Below are positions 42,725 through 54,593 of a stretch of DNA of 64,000 nt, piece by piece (the stretch's first letter is position 1; each line of letters opens with the position of its first letter). The DNA lies in assembly GCA_018061965.1 (NCBI GenBank), contig JAGOTG010000001.1, positions 386,677 to 450,676 on the forward strand, in the 5' to 3' direction. The notes below the pieces were generated by a model, which ran no database searches, was not told where the DNA came from, and saw nothing but the letters and a program-made list of their open reading frames with translations. Made by a program: the position numbers and the translations under genes. This DNA comes from Legionellaceae bacterium. Its GTDB lineage: Bacteria > Pseudomonadota > Gammaproteobacteria > Legionellales > Legionellaceae.

Positions 42725-44434
42725 ATGGTAAGTACCGCAACGACCCAAGCGAATCAAGAATTTGATCGCGCTTTACGTTTACAAGGGACAGGGGATTATG
42801 CGCAGGCGGCTGTGGTTTTTCAGCGGTTATTGCACGATGATCCTGAAAGAATGGTCATTTGGGGCTATTTGGCAATGGCCTATTTAGAATCAGGACGTGG
42901 TCAATTGGCTTTAGATACTTTAGGAGATGCCTTAACTAAGGCGCCGAGAGAAGTCAATCTTCATATGCAACGGGCTTATGTGTGCAAACGCTTGCAACAG
43001 CCAGAACAAGCTATCTTTCATTATCAACAAGTCTTAAGCCTGAATGCCACTCATGCGAAAGCGCATAACAATTTGGCTATGGAATATGCAGCAAAAGATC
43101 AATACGCATTAGCTTTGCAACATTATCGGCACGCGGTACATTGTGACCCAGCGCTTGTGCCTGCTCATTTTAATCTAGGGATATTGCTCTTGAAACGTGG
43201 GGAGTGGGTGGCCGCAGAAACACAGTTTCGCAATGTGATTGCACTTGATTCCGATCAGGCTACCGCCTATTTTTATCTCGGAACTTTGTATCTGGAAATG
43301 AATAAATTGGAAGAGGCAGAGACTGCTTTACGTAAGCTATTGAGTCAGATGCCTGAGCATGTAGAAGGGTGGGTGAATCGAGGGGTTGTTGCGTTAAAAC
43401 AAAAACAAGAGCAAACGGCCATCGATTATTTTACCCAAGCATTGATTTTGGATAATAATCATCGTGATGCACGCAATAATATGGCTGCGACGCTGATTCA
43501 CTTTGATCGATATGAGGCTGCCCTTCAGTATTATATCGGGTTATTACGTGATGAACCGTACAATGTTGAGTATGTGTATAATTCTGGTGTGGCGCAAATG
43601 GGATTGGGTCAGATACAAAGCGCCCAGCAATTATTTCAGCAAGTATTAACCATGGATCAGCATCATTTTGGGGCATTGAGTAATTTGGCTGCCGTACAAA
43701 TGCGCTTGGGGGATCGAAAAGCCGCCTGTGGATTATTGGAACGCGCTTTGGAGATTCAACCTCAAGATCCTGCGAGCCGCTTTATGCTTCAAGCATTGCG
43801 CGGAGAAACCCAACACCAAAGTGCCTGCCCAGAGTATGTCCAAGATTTATTTAATCATTATGCTGTGTATTACGATTCGCATATGGAACGCGTTTTAGAA
43901 TATGGTGTTCCGAAGCGGTTGTGGGAATTATTTCATCAAGGCGAAGTTCAATCTTATCCAAAAGCATTAGATCTGGGCTGTGGAACTGGCTTGAGTGGCT
44001 TGATTTTGCGTCCAGTGAGTCAGCATGTGACTGGCGTGGATTTGGCCGCAAAAATGCTGGCGATTGCGCGTGGGAAAGGCATTTATGATGAATTAATTGA
44101 AGCGGAATTACTCAGTTTTGTGCAGCAAAACAGGGAACAATATGACCGAGTGGTGGCGGCGGATGTCTTGCCTTATTTAAGTGATTTGTCACCTTTATTT
44201 CAGGCTATGCATCCGAGATTGAATCCAAATGGGGTATTTTGGTTTACGACAGAGATCTCCAGTGACGCGCCTTGGATGTTGCAGGGCAGTATGCGGTTTT
44301 GTCATCATGCGGAGTATATCCACGATTTGTGTCAACGGCATCAGTATACCGTGATCCATGAAGAAACTTTGGTAGCGCGCAAACAGGATGAACAAAATTT
44401 GATGGTGAACTTATTTGGGATACGAAGATTATAG
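42725..44434 (+). CDS. TPR-repeat protein fused to an SAM-dependent methyltransferase
   Basis: 569 residues. About ten tetratricopeptide repeats fill residues 5-365 (for example AHFNLGILLLKRGEWVAAE). A class I methyltransferase domain follows, with the SAM-binding motif ALDLGCGTGLSG at about 415-426 and the following acidic residue in VTGVDLAAKML. A protein or small-molecule target bound by the repeats is likely but unknown. The architecture is known in gammaproteobacteria. It is convergent with trxB. Confidence 0.9.
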   Translation: MVSTATTQANQEFDRALRLQGTGDYAQAAVVFQRLLHDDPERMVIWGYLAMAYLESGRGQLALDTLGDALTKAPREVNLHMQRAYVCKRLQQPEQAIFHYQQVLSLNATHAKAHNNLAMEYAAKDQYALALQHYRHAVHCDPALVPAHFNLGILLLKRGEWVAAETQFRNVIALDSDQATAYFYLGTLYLEMNKLEEAETALRKLLSQMPEHVEGWVNRGVVALKQKQEQTAIDYFTQALILDNNHRDARNNMAATLIHFDRYEAALQYYIGLLRDEPYNVEYVYNSGVAQMGLGQIQSAQQLFQQVLTMDQHHFGALSNLAAVQMRLGDRKAACGLLERALEIQPQDPASRFMLQALRGETQHQSACPEYVQDLFNHYAVYYDSHMERVLEYGVPKRLWELFHQGEVQSYPKALDLGCGTGLSGLILRPVSQHVTGVDLAAKMLAIARGKGIYDELIEAELLSFVQQNREQYDRVVAADVLPYLSDLSPLFQAMHPRLNPNGVFWFTTEISSDAPWMLQGSMRFCHHAEYIHDLCQRHQYTVIHEETLVARKQDEQNLMVNLFGIRRL

Positions 44435-44554
44435 GGCAGTGCTTCTCTGATTTTTTAATTTTGTCATTTATCGATTTTCAACGAAGGGTGACGCGTAAGG
44501 CGGGCTCGCGGCATTCGTAAGCAGGCTGGAAGTACCTTGAGACCCGGGGTCAAG

Positions 44555-44593
44555 TTTTGTGCTCGTTTGGGTATGCCCCATACGAGCACAAAA
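44555..44593. terminator. Bidirectional hairpin terminator between the TPR gene and trxB
   Basis: Perfect 12-base arms TTTTGTGCTCGT and ACGAGCACAAAA flank a loop containing an inner GGG/CCC pair. The A and T ends of the arms give a T-rich tail in both directions. It is placed between two convergent genes. Confidence 0.65.
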
Positions 44594-44642
44594 TTAATTT
44601 TAGCACAAAGGTTACAATTGCTACGTCGCAACGACGTCACAC

Positions 44643-45602
<960 letters not shown>

Positions 45603-45653
45603 CTAAGTTTAATTTTGTGATAGTATGATGGATAATAAAATAAAAATCGTTGC

Positions 45654-48020
45654 ATGAATATAGTCATGATGAAACAAACTACGTCCCAGGACTCTCAAGC
45701 TTCTCCATCACCCGCTGCTCAACGTTTAACAAAACACATGACAGAGGGGGGATTTATTGTGATTCTAGCCATTTCTGTTTTGATATTGTTCTCTTTGTTG
45801 ACACATCAATCACAGGATGCAACGATGAATGCCGCTGGACAAGTAGGCGAATTCATAGCAGTCGTATTCTATACAACGTTTGGTTATTGCGCTTATCTGT
45901 TACCCATTTTTATCTTTTATCTTGCCGGAAGTTTGCTCTTAGAACACCGAACTTTCTCTATGATTCATCAAGCTACTATGGTATTGCGGGCTGTCGGCTT
46001 GTTGTTATTTATGTTGAGCGGCTGCGCTTTGATTGGTTTACAAATCGCGCCTAATCCGAATGCGGGCATTCTATATGCCGGCGGTATCATCGGACAAACA
46101 GTGTTGGTCGGGTTGACCCGGGCCTTTAATGTGCAAGGGTCTGTGCTTATTTTATTTGCAGTATTTTTGGTCGGGATCTCTTGGGTAACGGGTCTATCTT
46201 GGATGGCGGCCATAGAATGGTTAGGGCGGATGACATTTTCGGTTGCCCACAGTGCGGCTCGCAAACTGCGGCAAGCTTACGCTTGGGGAAAAGATGTTTT
46301 GCCTGAATTATTGCCTGAAAAATTATCGAATACAGAAATAGAAGAAGTAAAACCAACCGAGACAAAGCCCTTGTTTGTCATGAAAGCCGAGCGTCCGACG
46401 AAAGAGATACCCTCTAAATTACTACCCAGCTTACCTACTATTTTACAAAAGGAATCCACACTAGAACCGCCAGCGCAAGCCAAGAAAAAAACTGCCGTTG
46501 CTCCATTAAATGATGATCTAAGCCAAGCACTGCCCTCATTGGCGCTGTTGTCACCTAGCAATCCTAAAAAATTGATTTCTTCTGCTAAAAGTCAGGAATT
46601 AGAAGTGCAATCCCGCAACGTGGAACAACATTTATTAGATTTTGGTATCCAAGTGGAAGTGGTTGGGGTGCATCCAGGGCCTGTGATCACCCGATTTGAG
46701 CTCCAGTTGGCGGCAGGCGTAAAAGTGAGTCGGTTGACGGCATTAGCCAAAGATCTGGCGCGCTCCTTATCGGTGACGTCTGTGCGAATTGTAGAAATTA
46801 TTCCGGGTAAAACGGTAGTGGGGATTGAGTTACCGAATCCAGAGCGACATATGGTTTGTTTGTCCGATGTATTATCAGCTGATGTGTATCAACAAGCGCA
46901 TTCTCCGTTGAGTTTGGCTTTGGGCGTGGACATCGCTGGCCATCCGATGGTGGTCGATTTAGCAAAAATGCCGCATTTATTGGTTGCAGGCACCACGGGT
47001 TCTGGGAAATCTGTCGGTATTAATGCCATGATTCTGAGTTTGCTATTTAAGGCAACGCCGGATGAAGTGCGTTTGATTATGATCGATCCTAAAATGTTGG
47101 AGCTGTCTATTTATGATGGGATTCCACATTTATTGACTCCTGTGGTAACGGACATGAAAGAAGCTGCCAGTGCTTTGCGTTGGTGTGTGAACGAGATGGA
47201 GCGCCGTTATCGTTTGATGGCAGCAGTGGGTGTGCGAAATTTGGCAGGGTTTAATACCCTGGTGAATGAGGCCAATCAAAATGGGGAAGGTATCTTAGAT
47301 CCCCTATGGAAAATGACGGACAGTGTTGATACGCAAGCGCCCAAATTACAATCATTACCCTATGTTGTCGTGATTATTGATGAATTGGCCGATATGATGA
47401 TGGTAGTGGGCAAAAAAGTAGAACAATTGATTGCACGCATTGCGCAAAAAGCAAGAGCGGCAGGGATTCATCTCATTTTAGCCACACAACGTCCTTCTGT
47501 GGATGTGTTAACAGGGTTGATTAAATCTAATATTCCCACCCGGATTTCTTTTCAGGTGTCGTCCAAAATTGATTCGCGGACTATTTTGGATCAAATGGGA
47601 GCCGATCAATTATTAGGCCATGGGGATATGCTCTTTTTAGCGCCTGGCACAGGTGCACCATTGCGCGTGCATGGTGCGTTTGTAGACGATCAGGAAGTTC
47701 ATCGTGTAGCAGATGCTTGCCGTGCACGGGGAGCACCTGATTATATTGAGGCAATTACACAAATATCTGGAGATCCATTAGAAGGTGAGTTTGGTGAAGA
47801 AAAGTCGGCAGTTGAAGAAGCCGATCTTTTGTATGACGAAGCGGTTGCTTTCGTGATGCAAACCCGTAAAGCCAGCATTTCTTCGGTTCAAAGACGCTTT
47901 AAAATTGGCTATAACCGTGCCGCACGTTTGGTGGAGGAAATGGAGCGTTGTGGATTGGTAGGTCCTTTGGAAGGCGGATTCCGTGATGTTCTGGTGAGTT
48001 CGGGATCTGAGCATGAATAA
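45654..48020 (+). CDS. ftsK: DNA translocase FtsK
   Basis: 788 residues, a compact FtsK. Four N-terminal helices (about 30-180) anchor it at the septum, and a short linker (about 220-310) replaces the long one of E. coli. The motor domain has Walker A GTTGSGKS near residues 446-453. A C-terminal gamma winged helix ([19 protein letters not shown]) reads KOPS sites. It moves chromosome termini during division. A second ATG four codons in (45666) is an alternative start. The end overlaps lolA. Confidence 0.96.
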   Translation: MNIVMMKQTTSQDSQASPSPAAQRLTKHMTEGGFIVILAISVLILFSLLTHQSQDATMNAAGQVGEFIAVVFYTTFGYCAYLLPIFIFYLAGSLLLEHRTFSMIHQATMVLRAVGLLLFMLSGCALIGLQIAPNPNAGILYAGGIIGQTVLVGLTRAFNVQGSVLILFAVFLVGISWVTGLSWMAAIEWLGRMTFSVAHSAARKLRQAYAWGKDVLPELLPEKLSNTEIEEVKPTETKPLFVMKAERPTKEIPSKLLPSLPTILQKESTLEPPAQAKKKTAVAPLNDDLSQALPSLALLSPSNPKKLISSAKSQELEVQSRNVEQHLLDFGIQVEVVGVHPGPVITRFELQLAAGVKVSRLTALAKDLARSLSVTSVRIVEIIPGKTVVGIELPNPERHMVCLSDVLSADVYQQAHSPLSLALGVDIAGHPMVVDLAKMPHLLVAGTTGSGKSVGINAMILSLLFKATPDEVRLIMIDPKMLELSIYDGIPHLLTPVVTDMKEAASALRWCVNEMERRYRLMAAVGVRNLAGFNTLVNEANQNGEGILDPLWKMTDSVDTQAPKLQSLPYVVVIIDELADMMMVVGKKVEQLIARIAQKARAAGIHLILATQRPSVDVLTGLIKSNIPTRISFQVSSKIDSRTILDQMGADQLLGHGDMLFLAPGTGAPLRVHGAFVDDQEVHRVADACRARGAPDYIEAITQISGDPLEGEFGEEKSAVEEADLLYDEAVAFVMQTRKASISSVQRRFKIGYNRAARLVEEMERCGLVGPLEGGFRDVLVSSGSEHE

Positions 48021-48645
48021 GGGGCGTGCTCGAAATAAGCAAGTTTGGACGGCAATTTGCTTGTGTTGGATGGCGTTACAGGTCCATGCAGAGTCTCCAG
48101 AAAATTTAGTCCAAAAGAAATTATCTGCAGTGCATACCATGCATGCGCATTTTTCACAAACAGTTCGCAGCAAAAAACGGGTGATGTCAGATAGTTCGGG
48201 TGTGATGGTATTGGCCAGACCCAATCAGTTTCGTTGGCAAACCAAACATCCCATGGCGCAGGTCGTGGTTGCAGATGGAAAAAAAGTATGGGTATATGAT
48301 GTGGACTTGGAGCAAGTAACTGTCAGTAAGCAAACTGAAAATTTAGGTGCTGCAGGCGCTTTGTTTTTAAGTCAAGATGCGAATGCTGTGCAGCAAAATT
48401 TTACGGTAAAATTCCACCAACAAGGTACAGCAGAAATTTTTGATCTGCGTGCGAAATCGGTAAAGTCCAATTTTGAGCATGTTCGGTTGTTTTTTGAAAA
48501 GGATCAGCTGACTACGATTGAATTGGATGATCAACTGGGGCAACAAACAACGATTCACTTCTCCCAGATGACCATGAATCAACCGGAATCTGCGCATTGG
48601 TTTCAATTTCATATTCCCGCGGGTGTGGATGTGGTGTATCAATGA
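48013..48645 (+). CDS. lolA: Outer-membrane lipoprotein carrier LolA
   Basis: 210 residues with a signal peptide ending VHAES. The protein shows the LolA pattern [13 protein letters not shown], then [18 protein letters not shown] and [13 protein letters not shown]. LolA shuttles lipoproteins, which here would include DotK, through the periplasm. It overlaps ftsK by eight bases and yhdP by four, so the three are coupled. Confidence 0.96.
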   Translation: MNKGRARNKQVWTAICLCWMALQVHAESPENLVQKKLSAVHTMHAHFSQTVRSKKRVMSDSSGVMVLARPNQFRWQTKHPMAQVVVADGKKVWVYDVDLEQVTVSKQTENLGAAGALFLSQDANAVQQNFTVKFHQQGTAEIFDLRAKSVKSNFEHVRLFFEKDQLTTIELDDQLGQQTTIHFSQMTMNQPESAHWFQFHIPAGVDVVYQ

Positions 48646-51600
48646 ATGGGTCGTTCCTGAAAGGAATAGGGCGTGCCATTAGAAAGAAATTTTCTAAAAA
48701 TGGTCTGCTGACTATTTTTCGTCATACTTGGCATCTTCTTGCTGTTTTTTTAGTAATTTTGGCTGTTGTTTTTACTTTTTTTCGTGCTTTAACGCCGTGG
48801 GTAAAACAGTATCGTAGTCAAATTCAACAACAATTGTCAGTCTGGGTAGGCCAGGATGTTGCAATCCAGGATATCGGCACATCATGGTATTGGTTTACGC
48901 CCGTATTAAAGCTCAAACAGGTGGTTATTGGCGAAGGGCAGGAGCATGCTTTACATTTCAATCAAGTGATGGTCGGCATTAATTTATTCAGTTCATTATT
49001 GCGTGGTCATATTCAGCCGGGCGTGCTCTTTGTGGATAACGTGCATTTAAAGATTCATCAGCAAGATGATATTTGGCGAATTGATGGGTTAAATTTACCT
49101 AGTGACGCACAAGCTAATCTGTCGAGCCCCTCGCGAATTGCTCCTTTTGTTGAATTATTGTTGGCACAAGATAAAGTGATCGTTAAACATGTGTCAGCGG
49201 AGCTTAGTTTACAAGACGGTACTCATATTTCCTTACAAAATTTGCATTTTAAATCAGATCATCACTCGCAGAACTATCGGCTTTATTCTAAAGTAAGCAT
49301 TGGCGGCAAACCAGATATTCAAATGACCATGGTTGCAAATATGACGTTGGATGGTCATGATTGGAATCAATTATCGGGGCAAGCCTATTTGTCTTTAAGT
49401 CGGACAGACTTGACTGCGATGCAAAAAATTTTCCCACAGGCGCCTATCCAGATAAAACAGGGTACTGGGAGTTTGGATGCATGGTTGGATTTTGTGCATG
49501 GTCGTTTGGCGTTAGCCCAAGCCACTGTCAAAATGAATGACGTTGTTATGCAAGAGCCTAGTCGGACCAAACCGAGAAAAATATCGAACGCTACTGCGAA
49601 TATGGCCTGGCAACGACTATCCCAAGGATGGCGACTTATCTCTGATCAGTGTGTTATTCATCTCGATGGCATTGATTGGCCAGAAAATGCGTTCATGATT
49701 GAATACCGAAAAGAGACAGAGGATTATCATGCTTATGTCAAAACGATTCCGCTCAAACAATTAGTCCAAACGGAACTACCGTGGCCTAAATTGGCACAGC
49801 CTATTTTGCAATTGAAACCAAATGGCATTTTGACTGATACAGAAATATCCTGGCAAAAGAGCGAAATACGTGATTTTCTCACCAAATTTTCACAATTGTC
49901 ATGGCAGAGAACAGGTTCTATTCCTGGGATCAGCGCATTATCTGGCGCAGTGTATTGGCAACCTTCAGAAGGTCGTTTGGAGCTGAATGGTGAGCATAGC
50001 GTAATCAGTATGCAGAAACCATTGGCGCCGGTTACGCTAGATACTTTGAATGCATCTCTGGATTGGAAGTATTTGAGTCAAGGCTGGCGGGTCAGTTTGG
50101 ATCGGCTCATAATCAGTCACCCTAATCTCATATTGAGTGCAGTAGGCGCAATGGATGATCCTTGGGGACCGGCAGCCAATCTAAGACTACAAATGGATTT
50201 TTCCGCCAAAGAAGGCCAAGTTTGGTTGCCCTATATTCCCTCCAAGGGATTAAAGCCCAAACTGGATGCTTGGTTAAAACATGATATCCCGAGGATTGCA
50301 CGTGCCAGTGGACGTATGCGTATTGTTGGGCCAGTAGCAGACTTTCCTTTTGATAACCAAAATGGTGAGTTTTCGATTCAATCCCATGTCAATGGCGTCG
50401 ATCTTCTGATTGACTCAAATTGGCCCGTCAATGCTGATATGGATGCGGATATCCGTGTGACGGGACGACATTTTGTGGCGGATGTTCATCAAGCAAATTT
50501 GAATGATGTGATGGTGAATCAAGTGAGTATTTCCATACCGGAGATTGGTCTGGGTAAAGAAGTGCTTTTATTGCATGGCAAAGTAGAAGCACCTGGTGAA
50601 AAAATAAAATCCTATGTATTTGCTTCGCCTCTGCAGAAACGTTTTGCGCGCTGGAAAGCATTAACTGTGGGTGAAACCTTGGGTCTGGATCTAAATTTGG
50701 AGGCACCTTTGTATCCAGAATCAGAGCACGTCTATGCCAAAGGTTCTTTAGACTTTAATCAAAACCCGGTTTCAGTAGAATTTGTTGATAATCCCGCTGA
50801 ATTTGTGGGCGTCAATGGTCGTTTGGATTTTAACGAGTATGGCTTAACGAGTGGCGGTCTGGATGGGACCTTAAATAATTATCCCTTTACGGTGCGTGTG
50901 CAACCATTATTAGGGCCTAAAGCAGGCACTGAGCTGCGAGTCGATGGAGAGGCGGACATTTCTTATTTGCGGCATTTGATTCATCATCCTGTGTTTTCTG
51001 TGATGCAAGGACGGTTCATCGTCAATGGCTTATGGACGGTATATCCTGACTCTCCTGAAGCTGACAAATTGTATCTCAATAGTTCGTTGGTAGGGATGGC
51101 AGTGCGTTTACCCCCACCCTTTGGAAAATCATTGGCTTCCATCGCACCTATGAGCATTAAGATAGACTTTTCTCCTCAACATCGCATGGACTTTGATGTT
51201 AATTATGCTCAAAAATTGACCGGTATCTTTACTATGCAGCAAACGCCACAACAGAATTGGGTGGCCGCCGGTGATTTGCATTTGGGGGGTGGCCCTACTT
51301 CCAAGACCAATACATCAGGGTTACGTATCAGTGGCTCCCTACCGGATGTGAATGTCGATGCATGGCGGGCTGTCTGGAATAAATGGCCTAAAGTAGAGAG
51401 CTCGGCTTCGTTATTGGCAAGTTTGAAAGAGGTTAATTTATCGATTGAAAAGGTGACGCTGCCTACGGTCATTTATCCATCGGTCAAATTCAGTGCCCAT
51501 AAAATTTCGCCTCAGGAATGGTCTTTTAATCTGCATCAAAAAGATATTTCTGGAGAGTTTGGATATAATTGGACTGAAAATTCTTTATATGCTCATATTG

Positions 51601-52511
51601 CACACTTCAATATCGCAACACTCTCATCCTCCCCATCAGCGTCTGCCTCTTCAAAATGGAAGCCTAAAATGGAGGATATTCCTAATCTTGATGTTACGGT
51701 CGATGCGGTAAACTATAAAGGACTCGAGATGGGTAAAATCAGCTTTAATTCTTCGACCAAACCAGGGCATTGGACTTTGAATACAGGTAGGATTGAAACT
51801 CCAGAATATGCCGTGGGTTTTAAAGGAGATTGGGTTGAGCAAAATGAGAAAAATGCTTCGAGTATTGAAGCGGAATTGCATTTGTCCCGGCTAGCCAATG
51901 CATTGACTAGATGGAATGTGACGCCGGTTGTGGATGCGCATTACGGATCTATGAGTTTTTCAGGAAAATGGCCAAGTGCTTTTTATGATGGTTCATTGAA
52001 AAAATTAAGCGGAAAAATGTCTTTGATCTTAAGAGATGGGCATATCAGTCATTTGGATCGGGATACAGAAAAAAAATTAGGATTAGGCAAATTATTGAGT
52101 ATTTTGAGTTTGCAGACGATACCACGGCGGCTAAAATTAGATTTTAGTGATTTGTCCCACAAGGGCTATACCTTTGATCTGTTCAAAGGAACTTTTCAAA
52201 TTCGGTCTGGGATTATGAGTACGGATGACAGTTATATTGATGGACCGGTCGCCTTTGGAAGAATGTCTGGCGATTTAGATTTGGTGAACCAATTGTATGA
52301 TTTGGATTTAAGGATTTTTCCTTATGTTACAGCAAGCTTACCTATTGTGGCCTCTATTGTGGGTACTCCGGTTGCCGGGGTTGCGGTATGGGCTGTGTCT
52401 AGTTTGGCCAACAAAGGGATGCAAAAAATTTCTGGCTATACTTATAAAATTTCTGGACCTTGGATGAGTCCTGTGGTGCAGCAAATCAGTATTGATAAAA
52501 GTGTACATTAA
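48642..52511 (+). CDS. yhdP: YhdP family AsmA-like phospholipid transport protein
   Basis: 1289 residues from the ATG at 48642, overlapping the lolA stop as ATGA. One N-terminal helix (about 30-55) is followed by a very long periplasmic beta-rich region of the DUF3971/AsmA type. The C-terminus ends with the family segment TASLPIVASIVGTPVAGVAVW. YhdP, with TamB and YdbH, is thought to form a bridge that carries phospholipids to the outer membrane. Length matches E. coli YhdP (about 1266). Confidence 0.92.
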   Translation: MNGSFLKGIGRAIRKKFSKNGLLTIFRHTWHLLAVFLVILAVVFTFFRALTPWVKQYRSQIQQQLSVWVGQDVAIQDIGTSWYWFTPVLKLKQVVIGEGQEHALHFNQVMVGINLFSSLLRGHIQPGVLFVDNVHLKIHQQDDIWRIDGLNLPSDAQANLSSPSRIAPFVELLLAQDKVIVKHVSAELSLQDGTHISLQNLHFKSDHHSQNYRLYSKVSIGGKPDIQMTMVANMTLDGHDWNQLSGQAYLSLSRTDLTAMQKIFPQAPIQIKQGTGSLDAWLDFVHGRLALAQATVKMNDVVMQEPSRTKPRKISNATANMAWQRLSQGWRLISDQCVIHLDGIDWPENAFMIEYRKETEDYHAYVKTIPLKQLVQTELPWPKLAQPILQLKPNGILTDTEISWQKSEIRDFLTKFSQLSWQRTGSIPGISALSGAVYWQPSEGRLELNGEHSVISMQKPLAPVTLDTLNASLDWKYLSQGWRVSLDRLIISHPNLILSAVGAMDDPWGPAANLRLQMDFSAKEGQVWLPYIPSKGLKPKLDAWLKHDIPRIARASGRMRIVGPVADFPFDNQNGEFSIQSHVNGVDLLIDSNWPVNADMDADIRVTGRHFVADVHQANLNDVMVNQVSISIPEIGLGKEVLLLHGKVEAPGEKIKSYVFASPLQKRFARWKALTVGETLGLDLNLEAPLYPESEHVYAKGSLDFNQNPVSVEFVDNPAEFVGVNGRLDFNEYGLTSGGLDGTLNNYPFTVRVQPLLGPKAGTELRVDGEADISYLRHLIHHPVFSVMQGRFIVNGLWTVYPDSPEADKLYLNSSLVGMAVRLPPPFGKSLASIAPMSIKIDFSPQHRMDFDVNYAQKLTGIFTMQQTPQQNWVAAGDLHLGGGPTSKTNTSGLRISGSLPDVNVDAWRAVWNKWPKVESSASLLASLKEVNLSIEKVTLPTVIYPSVKFSAHKISPQEWSFNLHQKDISGEFGYNWTENSLYAHIAHFNIATLSSSPSASASSKWKPKMEDIPNLDVTVDAVNYKGLEMGKISFNSSTKPGHWTLNTGRIETPEYAVGFKGDWVEQNEKNASSIEAELHLSRLANALTRWNVTPVVDAHYGSMSFSGKWPSAFYDGSLKKLSGKMSLILRDGHISHLDRDTEKKLGLGKLLSILSLQTIPRRLKLDFSDLSHKGYTFDLFKGTFQIRSGIMSTDDSYIDGPVAFGRMSGDLDLVNQLYDLDLRIFPYVTASLPIVASIVGTPVAGVAVWAVSSLANKGMQKISGYTYKISGPWMSPVVQQISIDKSVH

Positions 52512-52527
52512 TGAAAGGGGAAAAAAA

Positions 52528-53895
52528 ATGCGGTTACATGTGTTAGGAATAGGCGGGACCTTTATGTCTGCATTAGCGTTTTTAGCGCGGGATGCCGGGT
52601 TTGAGGTAACGGGAAGTGATGCGAATTGTTATCCACCTATTTCTAATTTATTACAAGACAGAGGGATTGTTTGGACCGAAGGTTATGAAAATTGTGATGA
52701 TATGCTCAAAGCGGATGCTGTGATTGTAGGCAATGCTATGAAGCGCGGGATCCCTGTTATTGAGCGTTTGTTGGATGCGAAAATTCCTTATTTTTCTGGG
52801 CCAGAATGGTTGGCGCAGCACATTTTATCCCGATATCGCGTAATTGCAATTGCAGGGACACATGGTAAAACGACTACTACGTCGATGGTCGCACATATTT
52901 TAGCCGAAGCAGGTTTAGAGCCAGGGTTTTTGATTGGTGGGGTAGCCGCTAATTTTAACAGTAGTTTTTGCTTAGGCTCGGGATCTTGGTTTGTGATCGA
53001 AGCTGATGAATATGATACCGCTTTTTTTGATAAAAGACCCAAATTTATGCATTATCGGCCAGATATTGCCATTTTGAATAATTTGGAATTTGACCATGCA
53101 GATATTTATGCTAATTTGGCTGCAATCCAAAAACAATTTCATTATTTATTACGCACGATACCGTCTCAGGGTTTGGTCATTATGCCCCAGTCTGAACCAG
53201 CTTTGCAGGAAGTCATCCAACAGGGCTTATATTGTGAACGCCAAGAACTGAGTATTGGCGGCGATACGCCTTGGCGAGCGGAGTTATTAGAGCCTAGCGG
53301 GACTGCCTTCGAAGTGTTTTTTCAAAATAAATCTGTTGCAACGGTTAATTGGTCGGTAATAGGTCAATTTAACGTAGAAAATGCGCTTGCTGCGATAGCA
53401 GCGAGTGTCCGCGCGGGTGTTGCGCCAGACATTGCGGCGCGTGCTCTAGAATCGTTTATGCCAGTAAAACGGCGCTTAGAAGTGAAGTCTGATCAGCACG
53501 GTATCTGTATTTATGATGATTTCGCACATCATCCCACTGCTATAACTAAAACAATTCACGCGCTAAAAAGCAGCGCACGGCATAAGCGAGTTTTAATTGT
53601 GCTCGAATTTGCTTCAAACACGATGAAGACCGGTGTACATCAGGCCGCTTTTGTCCATGCGTTTGATGAAGCAGACGTAGCCTATTTTCTAAAACCGGAA
53701 CAGTTTTCTTTAGAACAGCTATCCTCTCAGTGGAAGTTTAGGCACAAAATTTGTGAAACGACTGCGGAAATTGTGACTGCAGTTGGGGAAGTTGCACAGC
53801 CCGGGGATGCCATTCTGGTGATGTCTAACCGCGGGTTTGAGAATATTCATCAACGGCTTGCTCAGCAGATTGGGGCACGGTTTGGGGTGGATTGA
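52528..53895 (+). CDS. mpl: Murein tripeptide ligase Mpl
   Basis: 455 residues from the ATG at 52528. It is a Mur ligase-fold enzyme, with GIGGTFMSALA at the N-terminus, the ATP-binding GTHGKTTTTSMV at about 110-121, and IYDDFAHHPTAI in the third domain. It attaches recycled L-Ala-gamma-D-Glu-mDAP to UDP-MurNAc in peptidoglycan recycling. It follows yhdP by 16 bases. The MurC-like fold is distinguished from MurC by the Mpl-type opening GIGGTFM. Confidence 0.95.
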   Translation: MRLHVLGIGGTFMSALAFLARDAGFEVTGSDANCYPPISNLLQDRGIVWTEGYENCDDMLKADAVIVGNAMKRGIPVIERLLDAKIPYFSGPEWLAQHILSRYRVIAIAGTHGKTTTTSMVAHILAEAGLEPGFLIGGVAANFNSSFCLGSGSWFVIEADEYDTAFFDKRPKFMHYRPDIAILNNLEFDHADIYANLAAIQKQFHYLLRTIPSQGLVIMPQSEPALQEVIQQGLYCERQELSIGGDTPWRAELLEPSGTAFEVFFQNKSVATVNWSVIGQFNVENALAAIAASVRAGVAPDIAARALESFMPVKRRLEVKSDQHGICIYDDFAHHPTAITKTIHALKSSARHKRVLIVLEFASNTMKTGVHQAAFVHAFDEADVAYFLKPEQFSLEQLSSQWKFRHKICETTAEIVTAVGEVAQPGDAILVMSNRGFENIHQRLAQQIGARFGVD

Positions 53896-53924
53896 GCTGC
53901 CTGTTAAATGTTTGTGTAAAAAAT

Positions 53925-53953
53925 TTGAACAAATGGATTTTATTGTCTATAAT
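53925..53953 (+). promoter_or_regulatory. Sigma-70 promoter for the host-attachment-like gene
   Basis: TTGAAC at 53925-53930 and a perfect TATAAT at 53948-53953 are separated by 17 bases. The likely start of transcription near 53960 leaves a leader of about 55 bases before the ATG at 54015. This is the best promoter match noticed in the window. Confidence 0.72.
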
Positions 53954-54014
53954 TTATACATTGGAGGCAAATAATATATTTTAGCCATCTACTTTGATAG
54001 ACAAGGAGTACATC

Positions 54015-54464
54015 ATGAAATGGATTATGCTTGCAAACTCAAATGATTGTCGAATTTATGAATACGACCGTCCCCACAAACATCTTGCTCTAATTGAGGA
54101 AATTAGTCACCCAGAACACCGTTTAAAATCTTCAGAGTATTGGACTACAGATGCTCCTGGGCATTATAAATCTTCAGGACATCGTCGCGGTGCGTTTTCT
54201 GAAGTGGATCCTGTTGAACAATCTATTGATGAATTTGCACGGGATATTGCGCGACATTTAGATAAAGGTCGTAATAAGCATGCTTATGAGGATGTGACCA
54301 TCATCATTCCTGCCCGTATGGAGGGATTATTATTCAAGCATATGAATAAGCATACTAAAGAGTTGATTAAAATGATTGTACAAAAAAACGTAGTGTTTAT
54401 GTCCGATCATGAGTTAGCGCTTTATGTAGAGAAATTGTTTAGCAAATCGAAAAAATTACATTAA
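54015..54464 (+). CDS. Host attachment protein family
   Basis: 149 residues from the ATG at 54015, which follows AAGGAG. The N-terminus MKWIMLANSNDCRIYEYD and later VDPVEQSIDEFARDIARHLD follow the pattern of proteins named host attachment proteins after an Agrobacterium relative. The molecular role is unknown and the family is widespread, so a role in host contact is not implied. It has its own strong promoter and two hairpins downstream, so it is a single-gene unit. Confidence 0.8.
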   Translation: MKWIMLANSNDCRIYEYDRPHKHLALIEEISHPEHRLKSSEYWTTDAPGHYKSSGHRRGAFSEVDPVEQSIDEFARDIARHLDKGRNKHAYEDVTIIIPARMEGLLFKHMNKHTKELIKMIVQKNVVFMSDHELALYVEKLFSKSKKLH

Positions 54465-54471
54465 TGAATAA

Positions 54472-54503
54472 TAGGGTCTGCCACCAAATGTCAACAGACC
54501 CTA
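54472..54503. repeat. Hairpin with TGTCAACAGACCCTA motif
   Basis: TAGGGTCTG and CAGACCCTA are nine-base arms around a 14-base loop, eight bases after the preceding stop. The right arm belongs to a 15-base motif that recurs at 62911-62925 and, inverted, at 63755-63769. A shorter match lies at 55910-55920. Confidence 0.65.
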
Positions 54504-54530
54504 GATTGCATTTAGGTCCTACCTAAGATA

Positions 54531-54566
54531 AAACCATGTTACGATAAAATGTAACATGGTTTTTTT
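54531..54566 (+). terminator. Rho-independent terminator
   Basis: Perfect 12-base arms AAACCATGTTAC and GTAACATGGTTT with an eight-base loop run into a seven-base T-run. It closes the host-attachment-like gene. It is the clearest intrinsic terminator in the window. Confidence 0.88.
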
Positions 54567-54593
54567 GATTGTATCTTATGCATCCCATGGGAC

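Noticed and set aside
45650..46054. 134-codon frame overlapping the start of ftsK
   Set aside because: Out of frame with ftsK, low-complexity translation, no family pattern.
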